NCBI RefSeq assembly: GCF_006716185.1 | Contig: NZ_VFOP01000001.1 | Location: forward strand, 3,844,001-3,908,000 | DNA: 64,000 nt | DNA from: Ornithinicoccus hortensis | GTDB lineage: Bacteria > Actinomycetota > Actinomycetes > Actinomycetales > Dermatophilaceae | Reading direction: 5' to 3' | The notes under the pieces: generated by a model | What the model saw: the letters and a program-made list of their open reading frames with translations, nothing else | What the model was told of the DNA's origin: nothing | The model's database searches: none | Program-made: the position numbers and the translations under genes | Part shown: positions 42,781 to 50,683 of the stretch, one piece after another | How the letters are laid out: every line of letters starts with the position of its first letter | Numbering within the stretch: position 1 is the stretch's first letter

Positions 42781-43752
42781 TCAGCCCTCGAACCGCGGCT
42801 CTCGCTCGGCAAGGTCGGCGCGCAGCTGCACAAGCCGCGCGTATGCCGTGTCGCGGTAGGCGCGCACCCGCTCCGCGTCCTCGGGGCCGTGGGTGTAGAA
42901 GCCCTGCCCGGACTTCATCCCCAACCGTCCGGCGTCGACGTGCTCGCGGACCACGGCCGGCACTGCGAACCGCTCGCCGTAGTCGCGTTCCAGCGTGGCG
43001 ATCGATCCGGCATACACGTCCAGGCCGGCGATGTCGGAGATCGCGAACGGGCCGAAGAACGGCAGCCGGAAACCAAAGGAGTTACGCACCACCTCGTCGA
43101 TCTGGTCAGGTGTGGCGATGCCCTCCTCCACCATCCGCGTGCACTCCTTGAAGAGTGCGAACTGCAAGCGGTTGGCCACGAATCCGGGCGAATCGGACAC
43201 CACGGTGGGGACCTTGCCAATGGCCCGGATGAGGTCGACGGAGCCGGTCAGCACAGCGGGGTCGGTCGCCTCCGTTGGGATGATCTCGACGGAAGGCACG
43301 AAGTAGGAGGGGTTCATCCAGTGCACGCCGAGGAACCGTTCCGGACCGGTCACGCCCCGGGCCAACTCCCCGATCGGGATGGCCGAGGTGTTGCTGGCGA
43401 TGGTGGCCTCAGGCGATGCTGCGGCAGCCACCGCCGACAGCACGTCCAGCTTCAGCGAGGGACTCTCGGGCACCGCCTCGGAGATGTATGCCGCTCGGCT
43501 GGCGGCCTCCTCGAGGGTCGCCGCGGTTAGTCGCTCCCGGAGTGTGGCCGGGGCGCCGCGGGGGAAGAGCCCGCTGGCCTCGTGGGCTGCTCCTTCGGCG
43601 ACGAGGCGCTCCACCGCCCTCTCCGCCTGCTCGAGGGTGGCATCGGCCACCAGCACCGGGTGGCCGGCCAGCGCGAACGTCTGCGCGATGCCACCGCCCA
43701 TGTAGCCGGTGCCGATCACCGCCATTGTCGCGTCGGCTGACAAGGTCGTCAT
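42781..43752 (-). CDS. 3-hydroxyacyl-CoA / L-carnitine dehydrogenase-like protein
   Basis: The protein has 323 residues. The N-terminal Rossmann domain has VIGTGYMGGGIAQ. The catalytic region has SNTSAIPI and HWMNPSYFVPSVEI, and the C-terminal helical domain follows a GFVANRLQFALFKEC stretch. The length equals that of single-function 3-hydroxyacyl-CoA and L-carnitine dehydrogenases. It is the last gene of the TRAP operon (seven bases after DctM), and a BKACE gene is under the same likely regulator. Oxidation of an imported beta-hydroxy acid (carnitine-like) to the beta-keto acid is therefore the best guess. Confidence 0.85.
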   Translation of the reverse strand: MTTLSADATMAVIGTGYMGGGIAQTFALAGHPVLVADATLEQAERAVERLVAEGAAHEASGLFPRGAPATLRERLTAATLEEAASRAAYISEAVPESPSLKLDVLSAVAAAASPEATIASNTSAIPIGELARGVTGPERFLGVHWMNPSYFVPSVEIIPTEATDPAVLTGSVDLIRAIGKVPTVVSDSPGFVANRLQFALFKECTRMVEEGIATPDQIDEVVRNSFGFRLPFFGPFAISDIAGLDVYAGSIATLERDYGERFAVPAVVREHVDAGRLGMKSGQGFYTHGPEDAERVRAYRDTAYARLVQLRADLAEREPRFEG

Positions 43753-43759
43753 TGCTCAG

Positions 43760-45043
43760 TCACTCTCCCGCCAGGATGCCCGGCAACCAGGTCGACAAGA
43801 ACGGTAGGTACGTGATCAGGAGCACGTCGGCGAAAAGGATGGCGACGTAGGGAACGACCGCTCGGCTGATCTTGACGATGGACAGCTCCGCGATCTGCGC
43901 GGCCACGAACAGGTTGATCCCGACCGGCGGCGTGATCAGGCCGATCGCCAGGTTCACGACCATGATGATGCCGAAGTGGACCGGGTCCACACCGAGCTCG
44001 GTGGCCACCGGGAGCAGGATCGGTGTCAGGATCAAGATGGCCGCCGCCGCCTCGATGAACATGCCGGCGATCAGCAGCAGCAGGTTGACCACGAGCAGGA
44101 ACAAGACGACGTTGAAGTTGGCCTCGAGGAAGAACGAGGCGATGTCGGCCGGAATGCCCAGGATGTTGAGCAGGAATCCGAACAGGCCCGCGGTGCCGAT
44201 GACGATCATCACGATCGCGGTGGTCAGCGCCGACTTGGTGAAGATCGTGGGCAGGTCGCGCAGCCGGATCTTCCGGTAGGCACCGACACCGACGACCAGC
44301 GAGTAGGCGACCGCCACGACCGCCGCCTCGGTGGGGGTGAAGACACCGCCATAGATGCCGCCCAACACCAGCACCGGCATGATCAGCGCCAGGATGGCCC
44401 GGCTGAACGACTGGGCGACCTGCCTGAAGCTGGCCCGCTCGGGGGTGCCGTGGTATCCCCGACGGCGCGCCACGACATACGAGGCGATCAACAGAGAGAG
44501 CGTGATGACCAGGCCAGGAATGACGCCTGCCATGAACATGTCACCGACCGAGGTGTTGGCGGCGATGGCGTAGATGATCAGCGGGATGCTGGGCGGGATG
44601 ATGACGCCCAGCGCGCCGGAGGTCGCCTGGATCGCCCCGGCGTACCTCAGGTTGTAGCCGGCGGCGACCATCGCCGGGATCATGATCGAGCCGATGGCGG
44701 CCGTCGTCGCCGCACCGGAGCCGGAGATCGCGGCGAAGAACATGGACGTGACCACGACCACCATGGCCAGGCCACCGGTCAGGTGTCCGACGATGGACTT
44801 GGCGAAGTCCACGAGCCGTTCGGAGATGCCGCCCTCCTGCATGAGGAAACCGGCGAGGATGAAGAACGGGATGGCCATCAACGGGAAGGAGTTCATCGCG
44901 TTGAAGATCTGCTGCGGGATGACGACCAGCCCGAAGGTGTCGCTGGTGTAGACGGTCAGCATCGTCGCCACGCCCAGCGCGACGGCGATCGGGACCCCGA
45001 TCGCGAAGCAGACCAGCAGGCTGCCGAAGAGGAGTGTTGGCAC
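43760..45043 (-). CDS. dctM: TRAP transporter large permease (DctM)
   Basis: The protein has 427 residues with about 12 membrane helices in the DctM pattern, including MNSFPLMAIPFFILAG, SGSGAATTAAIGSIMIPAM and the GVFTPTEAAVVAVAYSLV motif. The GTG start lies three bases after the stop of the small permease gene. With DctP and DctQ it forms a sodium- or proton-driven importer for a small carboxylate. Confidence 0.96.
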   Translation of the reverse strand: MPTLLFGSLLVCFAIGVPIAVALGVATMLTVYTSDTFGLVVIPQQIFNAMNSFPLMAIPFFILAGFLMQEGGISERLVDFAKSIVGHLTGGLAMVVVVTSMFFAAISGSGAATTAAIGSIMIPAMVAAGYNLRYAGAIQATSGALGVIIPPSIPLIIYAIAANTSVGDMFMAGVIPGLVITLSLLIASYVVARRRGYHGTPERASFRQVAQSFSRAILALIMPVLVLGGIYGGVFTPTEAAVVAVAYSLVVGVGAYRKIRLRDLPTIFTKSALTTAIVMIVIGTAGLFGFLLNILGIPADIASFFLEANFNVVLFLLVVNLLLLIAGMFIEAAAAILILTPILLPVATELGVDPVHFGIIMVVNLAIGLITPPVGINLFVAAQIAELSIVKISRAVVPYVAILFADVLLITYLPFLSTWLPGILAGE

Positions 45044-45046
45044 GGC

Positions 45047-45577
45047 TCAGCCCTCAGCTTCCAGAATGAGGTGGTCCTGGTGCGGGGACTCCCCGCCCTG
45101 GAGGATGTCTTCGATCACGACCGCGATCGTGTTGATCAAGCAGAGCGCGCCGCCGGCGCAGAGTGCGAACATCGGCCAGAACATGGACACGCCGGTCGCC
45201 GGAGCGCTCTGGAAGGCGACGGCCTGGGCGATGTTCCAGCCGTAGACCACCAGGACCACGTAGAAGGCCAGGGACACCAGGTGGGCAACCAGGTTCACGA
45301 TGAACCTGGCGCGCCCGCTGAGGAGTTCGGGCACCAGGTCCACGGCGAGCAGCGACCCCCGACGGACGGCGTACGCCGACCCCAGCATGGTCAGCCAGAT
45401 CATCAGGAACCGGGAGACCTCCTCGGAGAAGGTCAGCGAGTTGCCCATCGCGAACCGGGCGAAGACCTGCCAACTGATCAGGACCGTCATGGCCCCGAGG
45501 CACAGGGCCATCAGCCAGCCCACGATCTTGTTCAGGCCGTCAATGACGCCTAACAGGCGCACGGTAAACGTGTTCAC
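45047..45577 (-). CDS. dctQ: TRAP transporter small permease (DctQ)
   Basis: The protein has 176 residues with four membrane helices. The EEVSRFLMIWLTMLGSAYAVRRG stretch, with its conserved Glu and Arg, is the DctQ signature. I prefer the GTG at 45577, eight bases after GAAGAGG; the TTG two codons upstream is possible. It lies between dctP and dctM. Confidence 0.92.
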   Translation of the reverse strand: MNTFTVRLLGVIDGLNKIVGWLMALCLGAMTVLISWQVFARFAMGNSLTFSEEVSRFLMIWLTMLGSAYAVRRGSLLAVDLVPELLSGRARFIVNLVAHLVSLAFYVVLVVYGWNIAQAVAFQSAPATGVSMFWPMFALCAGGALCLINTIAVVIEDILQGGESPHQDHLILEAEG

Positions 45578-45623
45578 GCTCAAACCTCTTCGTCAGTGCG
45601 GTTGGGTCTTGGGACTGGGACGG

Positions 45624-46634
45624 TCAGTGGTCGAAGTTGCGGGCGGCCTCGATCCGGTCCTCGCCCAATTGGGGCGCCCATTTCTCGTAGACCGGCTCGA
45701 CCGCCTCGCGGAACAGGTCTAGGTCGGGTTCGGTCACCTCCATGCCCTCGCTCTCCAGCGTCGCCACGGCCTCCTGCTCCTGCTCGTAGCTGGCCTCGCG
45801 CTGGATCGGCAGGGCGTAGTCGGCGGCCTCTTGGAACATCGCCTGGTCCTCCTCGGAGAGGCTGTCCCAGAGCTTGCCGCTCATCATCATCGGTGCGGGC
45901 GAGTACACGTGCTGGGTCAGGGCCAGGTAGTCCTGCACCTCGAAGAAGCGCACGTCGACGATGGTCGGCAGCGGGTTCTCCTGGCTGTCCATGACGCCCT
46001 GCTGGAGGGCGGTGTAGACCTCGGGCCAGGCCATCGGCGTGGCGTTGGCACCGAGGGCGGACCAGGTGTCGATCTGGACCTGGCTCTCCTGGGTGCGGTG
46101 ATCGATGCCCTCCAGGTCCTCAGGCGTGTTGATCGGACGGACGCTGTTGGTCTGGTGCCGGAAGCCGTTCTCCATCCACGCCAGGATCTGCACGTTGGCC
46201 GTTTCCTTGAGCAGGTCCGTGAGCTCATCCCCGATCTCACTGTCCAGCACGGCGTGGGCGTGCTCGTGGTTCTCGAAGAGGTAGGGCAAGTCGAAGACGA
46301 AGAACTCGTCCACGAAGCCACCGATCGGCCCGGTGGAGGTGATCCCCATGTCGATGGAGTCGATGAGCATGCCCTCGACCACCTCGCGCTCGCCGCCCAG
46401 GGCGTTGTCGTAGTAGTAGGACACGGTGATCCGGCCGTCGGACAGCTCGGTGAGTTTGTCGCCGAAGGCCTTGGCCCCCACGTGGTGGTGCGAACCATCA
46501 CCGAGGGCGAGGCTGAAAGTGATGTTGCCCTCGAACTGGCCGTCGTCACCGATCGGGACGCTGTCGCCGCAGGCACTCAGCCCGAGGGCAGCGGCGACGG
46601 CCGTGACGGTCAGGGCCAGGGACCTGGTCCGCAT
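45624..46634 (-). CDS. dctP: TRAP transporter substrate-binding lipoprotein (DctP)
   Basis: The protein has 336 residues. A lipoprotein signal ends in LGLSACG. The DctP fold is marked by NALGGEREVVEG, the conserved ligand-binding Arg in DHRTQES, and ALGANATPMAWPEVYTALQQGV followed by DSQENP. It is the first gene of the operon and is preceded by the TTAAG operator at 46707. The Arg suggests a carboxylate ligand. From the neighbouring enzymes this may be a beta-hydroxy or betaine-like acid. Confidence 0.94.
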   Translation of the reverse strand: MRTRSLALTVTAVAAALGLSACGDSVPIGDDGQFEGNITFSLALGDGSHHHVGAKAFGDKLTELSDGRITVSYYYDNALGGEREVVEGMLIDSIDMGITSTGPIGGFVDEFFVFDLPYLFENHEHAHAVLDSEIGDELTDLLKETANVQILAWMENGFRHQTNSVRPINTPEDLEGIDHRTQESQVQIDTWSALGANATPMAWPEVYTALQQGVMDSQENPLPTIVDVRFFEVQDYLALTQHVYSPAPMMMSGKLWDSLSEEDQAMFQEAADYALPIQREASYEQEQEAVATLESEGMEVTEPDLDLFREAVEPVYEKWAPQLGEDRIEAARNFDH

Positions 46635-46706
46635 CTGCTTCCTCCAACACCTCGTCGTGAATAGTCGGGTTCGACCCGAGGAGGCGAACTTATGCGGCCC
46701 CCCCGG

Positions 46707-46726
46707 ACGTTAAGCAACGTTAAGTG
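46707..46726. promoter_or_regulatory. TTAAG operator upstream of TRAP operon
   Basis: ACGTTAAGCAACGT followed by TAAGTG: palindromic arms ACGTT/AACGT around AAGC, and a direct repeat TTAAG. Nearly the same site (ACATTAAGCAATGT, TAAGTA) precedes the LacI gene at 50551, with matching changes in both arms. It lies between the divergent dctP and SDR genes. Confidence 0.75.
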
Positions 46727-46769
46727 ATTTCCTTGCCTCACCGATCGGACCTGGCACACGATCAGCCGT

Positions 46770-47564
46770 ATGCCGAATGATCGCGACCCTCACTCACCGC
46801 ATGCCTGGCCCGGGGTTTGCGGCCTTCGGGTCCTCGTGACCGGGGCGAGCCGGGGCATCGGGCAGTCCATCTCCGCGAGCATGGCCGCTGCCGGGGCGAC
46901 GGTCGCCGTCACGGCGCGCGACGCGACCGGCCTCGCCGAAACCGTCACCACCATCCGTGATTCAAGAGGACGCGTGCAGAGCCACCAGGCCGACCTGGCC
47001 GACACCGCTGCCCTGCCACGTCTCGTCGGTGAGGCCACTGCCTCGCTCGGCGGTGTGCCCGATGTCGTCGTCCACGCGGCAGGCGCACAGGCCCGCGGTC
47101 CCGCGCTGGAGATCGCGGACGAGGACTGGGACAGGGTGCTCTCGATCAACCTGACCGCACCGTGGCGGCTCAGCATCGAGGTGGCCCGTGCTCAACAGGC
47201 GGCCGGCCGGCACGGCAGCCACATCTTCATCGCCTCGATGCTGGCGCTCACCTCCCGGCCTGAGGTCTCCCCCTACATCGCGAGCAAGACCGGCCTGCTC
47301 GGGGTGGTCCGCGCGCTGAGTACCGAATGGGCACCGTCCGGCATCCGAGTCAACGGCATCGCACCCGGCTACATCGAGACCGCGCTGACCAGGCCCCTGT
47401 TCGAACGGCCCGGGTGGCGGGAGGCAACCTTGGCGCGGGTGCCGATGGGCCGGTTCGGCGAGGTGGACGACATCGTCGGCCCCGCACTCTTCCTCGCGTC
47501 GTCGGCCAGCGCCTACATGACCGGCCAGCTGTTGACGGTCGACGGCGGGTGGACCAGCAGCTGA
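46770..47564 (+). CDS. SDR family oxidoreductase
   Basis: The protein has 264 residues of classical short-chain dehydrogenase type: TGASRGIGQS (cofactor loop), HAAGAQ, and the Ser-Tyr-Lys set in FIASMLALTS and SPYIASKTG, with the C-terminal YMTGQLLTVDGGW. The residues after the second strand (ARDATG) suggest NADP(H) preference. The ATG at 46770 lies just downstream of the TTAAG operator and is divergent from dctP, so it is probably co-regulated with the TRAP operon. The substrate is unknown. Confidence 0.9.
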   Translation: MPNDRDPHSPHAWPGVCGLRVLVTGASRGIGQSISASMAAAGATVAVTARDATGLAETVTTIRDSRGRVQSHQADLADTAALPRLVGEATASLGGVPDVVVHAAGAQARGPALEIADEDWDRVLSINLTAPWRLSIEVARAQQAAGRHGSHIFIASMLALTSRPEVSPYIASKTGLLGVVRALSTEWAPSGIRVNGIAPGYIETALTRPLFERPGWREATLARVPMGRFGEVDDIVGPALFLASSASAYMTGQLLTVDGGWTSS

Positions 47565-47603
47565 GGCCGGCCACCCGCCACGGGTCAGCGGTCGTGCGCC
47601 CGG

Positions 47604-48536
47604 TCAGAAGCCGACCGAGTCCTGGCCCTTCAGCCCGAGCATCTGCCGGGCCTCATCCGGGGTGGCGATCTCATAGCTGAGGTCCTCCAGCGACCGGCGG
47701 ATCTTGGCGACCTGCTCGGCGTTGGACTTGGCCAGCTCCTTCGGCTCCAGCCAGAGGGAGTCCTCCAGACCCACCCGCACGTGCGAGCCCATCTGGACAC
47801 CCATGGTCGCGAGCGGCATCTGGTTCTTGCCCGCGCCCAGGATCGACCACAGGTACTCCTCCCCGAGCAGCCGGTCCGCCGTGCGGCGCATGTGCATCAG
47901 GTCCTCCGGGTGCCCACCGATCCCGCCGAGGATGCCGAAGACGGATTGGACGAACAACGGACCGTCGGTCAGGCCCCGGGCGTGCATGTGCTGCAGGTTG
48001 TACAGGTGGGAGATGTCGTAGCACTCGAACTCGAATTTCGTCCCGTTGGTGCGGCCGATGTCCAGGATCGTCTCGATGTCCTGGAAGGTGTTCTTGAAGA
48101 CGAGGTCGCGGGAGTTCTCCAGCGACTGGCGCTCCCAGTCGTGCTTGAACTCGGTGAACCGGTCCAGCATCGGGTAGAGCCCGAAGTTCATCGAGCCCAT
48201 GTTCAGCGAGGCCAGCTCGGGCTTGAAGGCCATCACCGGGCGCATCCGCTCCTGCACCGTCATCGCCGGGCTACCGCCGGTGGTGATGTTGACGACCGCG
48301 TCGGAGTTGTTCTTGACCTTCTCCAGCACCGGGGCGAAGTGCTCCGGGTCTTGAGAGGGCCGACCATCCTCGGGGTCGCGGGTGTGCAGGTGCAGAATCG
48401 CCGCACCCGCCTCCGCGGCACCCAGCGCTGCCTCGGCGATCTCGTCCGGGTCGGACGGCAGATAGGGCGACATGGACGGGGTGTGGATCGCGCCGGTGAC
48501 GGCTGCGGTGATGATGACCTTGCGGATGGTTGCCAT
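47604..48536 (-). CDS. BKACE family beta-keto acid cleavage enzyme (DUF849)
   Basis: The protein has 310 residues and is full length for the family. It begins KVIITAAVTGAIHTPSMSPYLP, has the metal-binding HLHTRDPEDG, and ends with the usual GLEDSLWLEPKELAKSNAEQV segment. BKACE enzymes cleave a beta-keto acid with acetyl-CoA to acetoacetate plus a new CoA ester, for example dehydrocarnitine to betainyl-CoA. It is the third gene of the LacI-SDR-BKACE operon. With the dehydrogenase in the TRAP operon it forms a plausible two-step pathway. Confidence 0.93.
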   Translation of the reverse strand: MATIRKVIITAAVTGAIHTPSMSPYLPSDPDEIAEAALGAAEAGAAILHLHTRDPEDGRPSQDPEHFAPVLEKVKNNSDAVVNITTGGSPAMTVQERMRPVMAFKPELASLNMGSMNFGLYPMLDRFTEFKHDWERQSLENSRDLVFKNTFQDIETILDIGRTNGTKFEFECYDISHLYNLQHMHARGLTDGPLFVQSVFGILGGIGGHPEDLMHMRRTADRLLGEEYLWSILGAGKNQMPLATMGVQMGSHVRVGLEDSLWLEPKELAKSNAEQVAKIRRSLEDLSYEIATPDEARQMLGLKGQDSVGF

Positions 48537-48558
48537 GTGGTTCTCCTGGGGGGTGTGG

Positions 48559-49326
48559 TCAGTAGAGCTTTTCGGTGTTTCCGTCGATGGCCAGCGCTTG
48601 GCCGCTGACCATCCGGCCGGCCGGGCCGGCGAGGTAAAGGGCGGCCGCGGCGATGTCGTCGGCGGTCACCAGTCGCCCGAGGCTGGACTGCCCGTGATAG
48701 AGCGCGGTGACCTCCTCGACCGGCCGGTCGAGCATCTGTGCCTTGGCCTCGATGACCGCCTGGATCCGTGGCCCGTCGACGGCGCCGGGGCAGATCGCGT
48801 TGACCGCGATGCCGTCCGGCCCGAGCTCGATAGCCAGGGTCTTGGTGAACCCGACGACGGCCCACTTGGACGCCGAGTAGGGACTGCGCCCCGCCATCCC
48901 GAGACGCCCGGCAGCCGAGGACAAGTTGATGATGCGGGCGTCGGCCGACCGTCGCAGGTGCGGCAGCGCGTGCTTGACGCAGTAGAACTGGCCGTGGATG
49001 TTGACGTCGAAGGTGCGTCGCCAGGCCTCGGAATCCAGCCCCTCCACCGGGCCGGTCGGCCCGGCCATGCCGGCGTTGTTGACCAAGACGTCCAGCCCGC
49101 CCAGGCGCTCCACGGCGACCTGCACCATCGCCTCGACCTGCGCCTCCTCGCTCACGTCGCAGACGGTCACCTCGAACCCCTCGTCGCGTGCGGTGGCGAG
49201 CGCGCCGTCGCTGATGTCGCTGACCAGGACGTCGGCCCCGGCGTCCCGGAACACTTGCGCGATGCGAAGGCCCAGGCCGGACCCTCCTCCGGTGACGACT
49301 GTTCGGGAATGCTGGATCTGGTTCAC
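48559..49326 (-). CDS. SDR family oxidoreductase of the BKACE operon
   Basis: The protein has 255 residues: VTGGGSGLGLRIAQ (cofactor loop), NNAGMAG, INLSSAAGRLG and SPYSASKWA (Ser-Tyr-Lys). The acidic residue in VSDISD after the second strand suggests NAD(H). The GTG start overlaps the TGA of the LacI gene, and the BKACE gene follows after 22 bases. It resembles 3-hydroxybutyrate-dehydrogenase-like SDRs, which would fit acetoacetate produced by BKACE, but the exact substrate cannot be read. Confidence 0.88.
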   Translation of the reverse strand: MNQIQHSRTVVTGGGSGLGLRIAQVFRDAGADVLVSDISDGALATARDEGFEVTVCDVSEEAQVEAMVQVAVERLGGLDVLVNNAGMAGPTGPVEGLDSEAWRRTFDVNIHGQFYCVKHALPHLRRSADARIINLSSAAGRLGMAGRSPYSASKWAVVGFTKTLAIELGPDGIAVNAICPGAVDGPRIQAVIEAKAQMLDRPVEEVTALYHGQSSLGRLVTADDIAAAALYLAGPAGRMVSGQALAIDGNTEKLY

Positions 49327-50477
49327 TCCGGCTCCTGCTGGGTGGTGTGGTTCGGGGTGGTCTCGTTCTGGCGGACAAGGTCCGGCGTGGGGGTGTCGGG
49401 ATGTGACTGACTCTCAGGGGGGCAGCCGCAGGTGCGGCCGATCCACAACTCGTGCGGCATGACCAGGCTCTGGTAGGGCGCCGCCGGGTCGTCGATCCTG
49501 GCCTGCAGCACGTCGAAGGCAGCCTTGGCCATGCCGATCTGGGGCTGGACCACGGTGGTCAGCGAGACCAGCGCAGATCGGCTGTGCGGCAGGCCGTCGA
49601 ACCCGGTGACGACAACGTCCTCAGGGACCTTCAGTCCCTGCTTGAGCAGATACTCGATCACGCCGATAGCCACCTCGTCACTGCCGCACAGGATCGCGTC
49701 GGGCGGGCTTCCGCCGGCCAGCAACTCCTGGGCGGCCAGCCTCCCGCCGGCGTTGTTCAGCCGGGTGCTCAGCCGCCACTCGGGCGGTACCCGGATGCCC
49801 AGCGCCTCGGCCGTGGCCAGGTAGCCCCGTTCCCGCGCCGCCGAGGCGGAGGAGAAGCGGGGGCCGATCACCGTGGCCACGCGATGTCGCCCGTGCCCGA
49901 TGACGTGGTGCATCATGGCCTCGGCAGCGGCGGCGTCCTCGATGCCCACGAAGTCTGCGGCCACGAAGTCGGAACGCCGGGAGAGCTGGACGTAGGGCAC
50001 CCGCGCAGCGCGCAGGAGCTGCAGGGCCGCCACTTCCTCCCGCGGGATGGAGGCCAGGATCAGCCCGTCCACCTTGCGGGCGATCATGGCCTGGACCGTG
50101 CTCGTCATGACGTCGGCGTCGTCGCTGGTGGAGGCCAGGAACACCTCGTGACCGATCTCTGCCGCACGGTCGACCACGCCCTGTGCCCACCGCGGGAACA
50201 TCGGGTTGGTCATGTTGGGGACGACCAAGCCCACGACGTTGTTGCGCCGGGCGTCGGGGATCCGGGGACCGCTCCGGGGGCGGTAGCCCATCTCCCGGGC
50301 GAGTGTCAACACCCGCCGGCGGGTGTGCTCGGAGACTCCGCCCTGGCCGTTCATGACGTAGCTGACGGTCGCCGTGGAGACTCCCGCCTCCCGGGCCACC
50401 GCGGCGGCGGAGACGGTCCGCGCGGAAACAGCGGACGCCTTCGAGGAGCGATCGCCCTCGGGCACCCTGCCGGTCAC
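49323..50477 (-). CDS. LacI-family regulator of the TRAP/BKACE regulon
   Basis: The protein has 384 residues. The helix-turn-helix (SAAAVAREAGVSTATVSYVM, about 23-42) is followed by the hinge and an effector-binding domain. The last 30 residues are a polar tail (after RTCGCPPE) that is unusual for the family. The GTG at 50477 follows TTGAGGAGG. It is the first gene of the operon that continues with the SDR and BKACE genes. The operator at 50551 in its own promoter recurs in front of dctP, so it likely controls both operons. Confidence 0.93.
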   Translation of the reverse strand: MTGRVPEGDRSSKASAVSARTVSAAAVAREAGVSTATVSYVMNGQGGVSEHTRRRVLTLAREMGYRPRSGPRIPDARRNNVVGLVVPNMTNPMFPRWAQGVVDRAAEIGHEVFLASTSDDADVMTSTVQAMIARKVDGLILASIPREEVAALQLLRAARVPYVQLSRRSDFVAADFVGIEDAAAAEAMMHHVIGHGRHRVATVIGPRFSSASAARERGYLATAEALGIRVPPEWRLSTRLNNAGGRLAAQELLAGGSPPDAILCGSDEVAIGVIEYLLKQGLKVPEDVVVTGFDGLPHSRSALVSLTTVVQPQIGMAKAAFDVLQARIDDPAAPYQSLVMPHELWIGRTCGCPPESQSHPDTPTPDLVRQNETTPNHTTQQEPE

Positions 50478-50550
50478 GGTGCCTCCTCAACCCTTCGTGT
50501 CCCGCGTCTGTCGCCGGTCCGTCCTGCCGAAACGCTAAGGAGCCTCGAGA

Positions 50551-50570
50551 ACATTAAGCAATGTTAAGTA
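50551..50570. promoter_or_regulatory. TTAAG operator upstream of LacI-SDR-BKACE operon
   Basis: ACATTAAGCAATGT then TAAGTA, lying 74 bases before the LacI start. It is the sister of the site at 46707, with arms ACATT/AATGT instead of ACGTT/AACGT and an identical AAGC centre. Confidence 0.75.
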
Positions 50571-50630
50571 GGTGATCAGCCGGGCCAAGAACGCGTTCGG
50601 CGCGGGCAGACGGGCCGGGGGGAGACGCGG

Positions 50631-50666
50631 CACGGCCCGGACCCACCGGAGTGGGACCGGGCCGTG
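50631..50666. terminator. Terminator after choice-of-anchor-L gene
   Basis: A 16-bp stem with one mismatch (left arm CACGGCCCGGACCCAC, right arm GTGGGACCGGGCCGTG) and a CGGA loop, 18 bases beyond the minus-strand stop codon. Confidence 0.8.
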
Positions 50667-50683
50667 TCCGTGGCCTGGACGCG

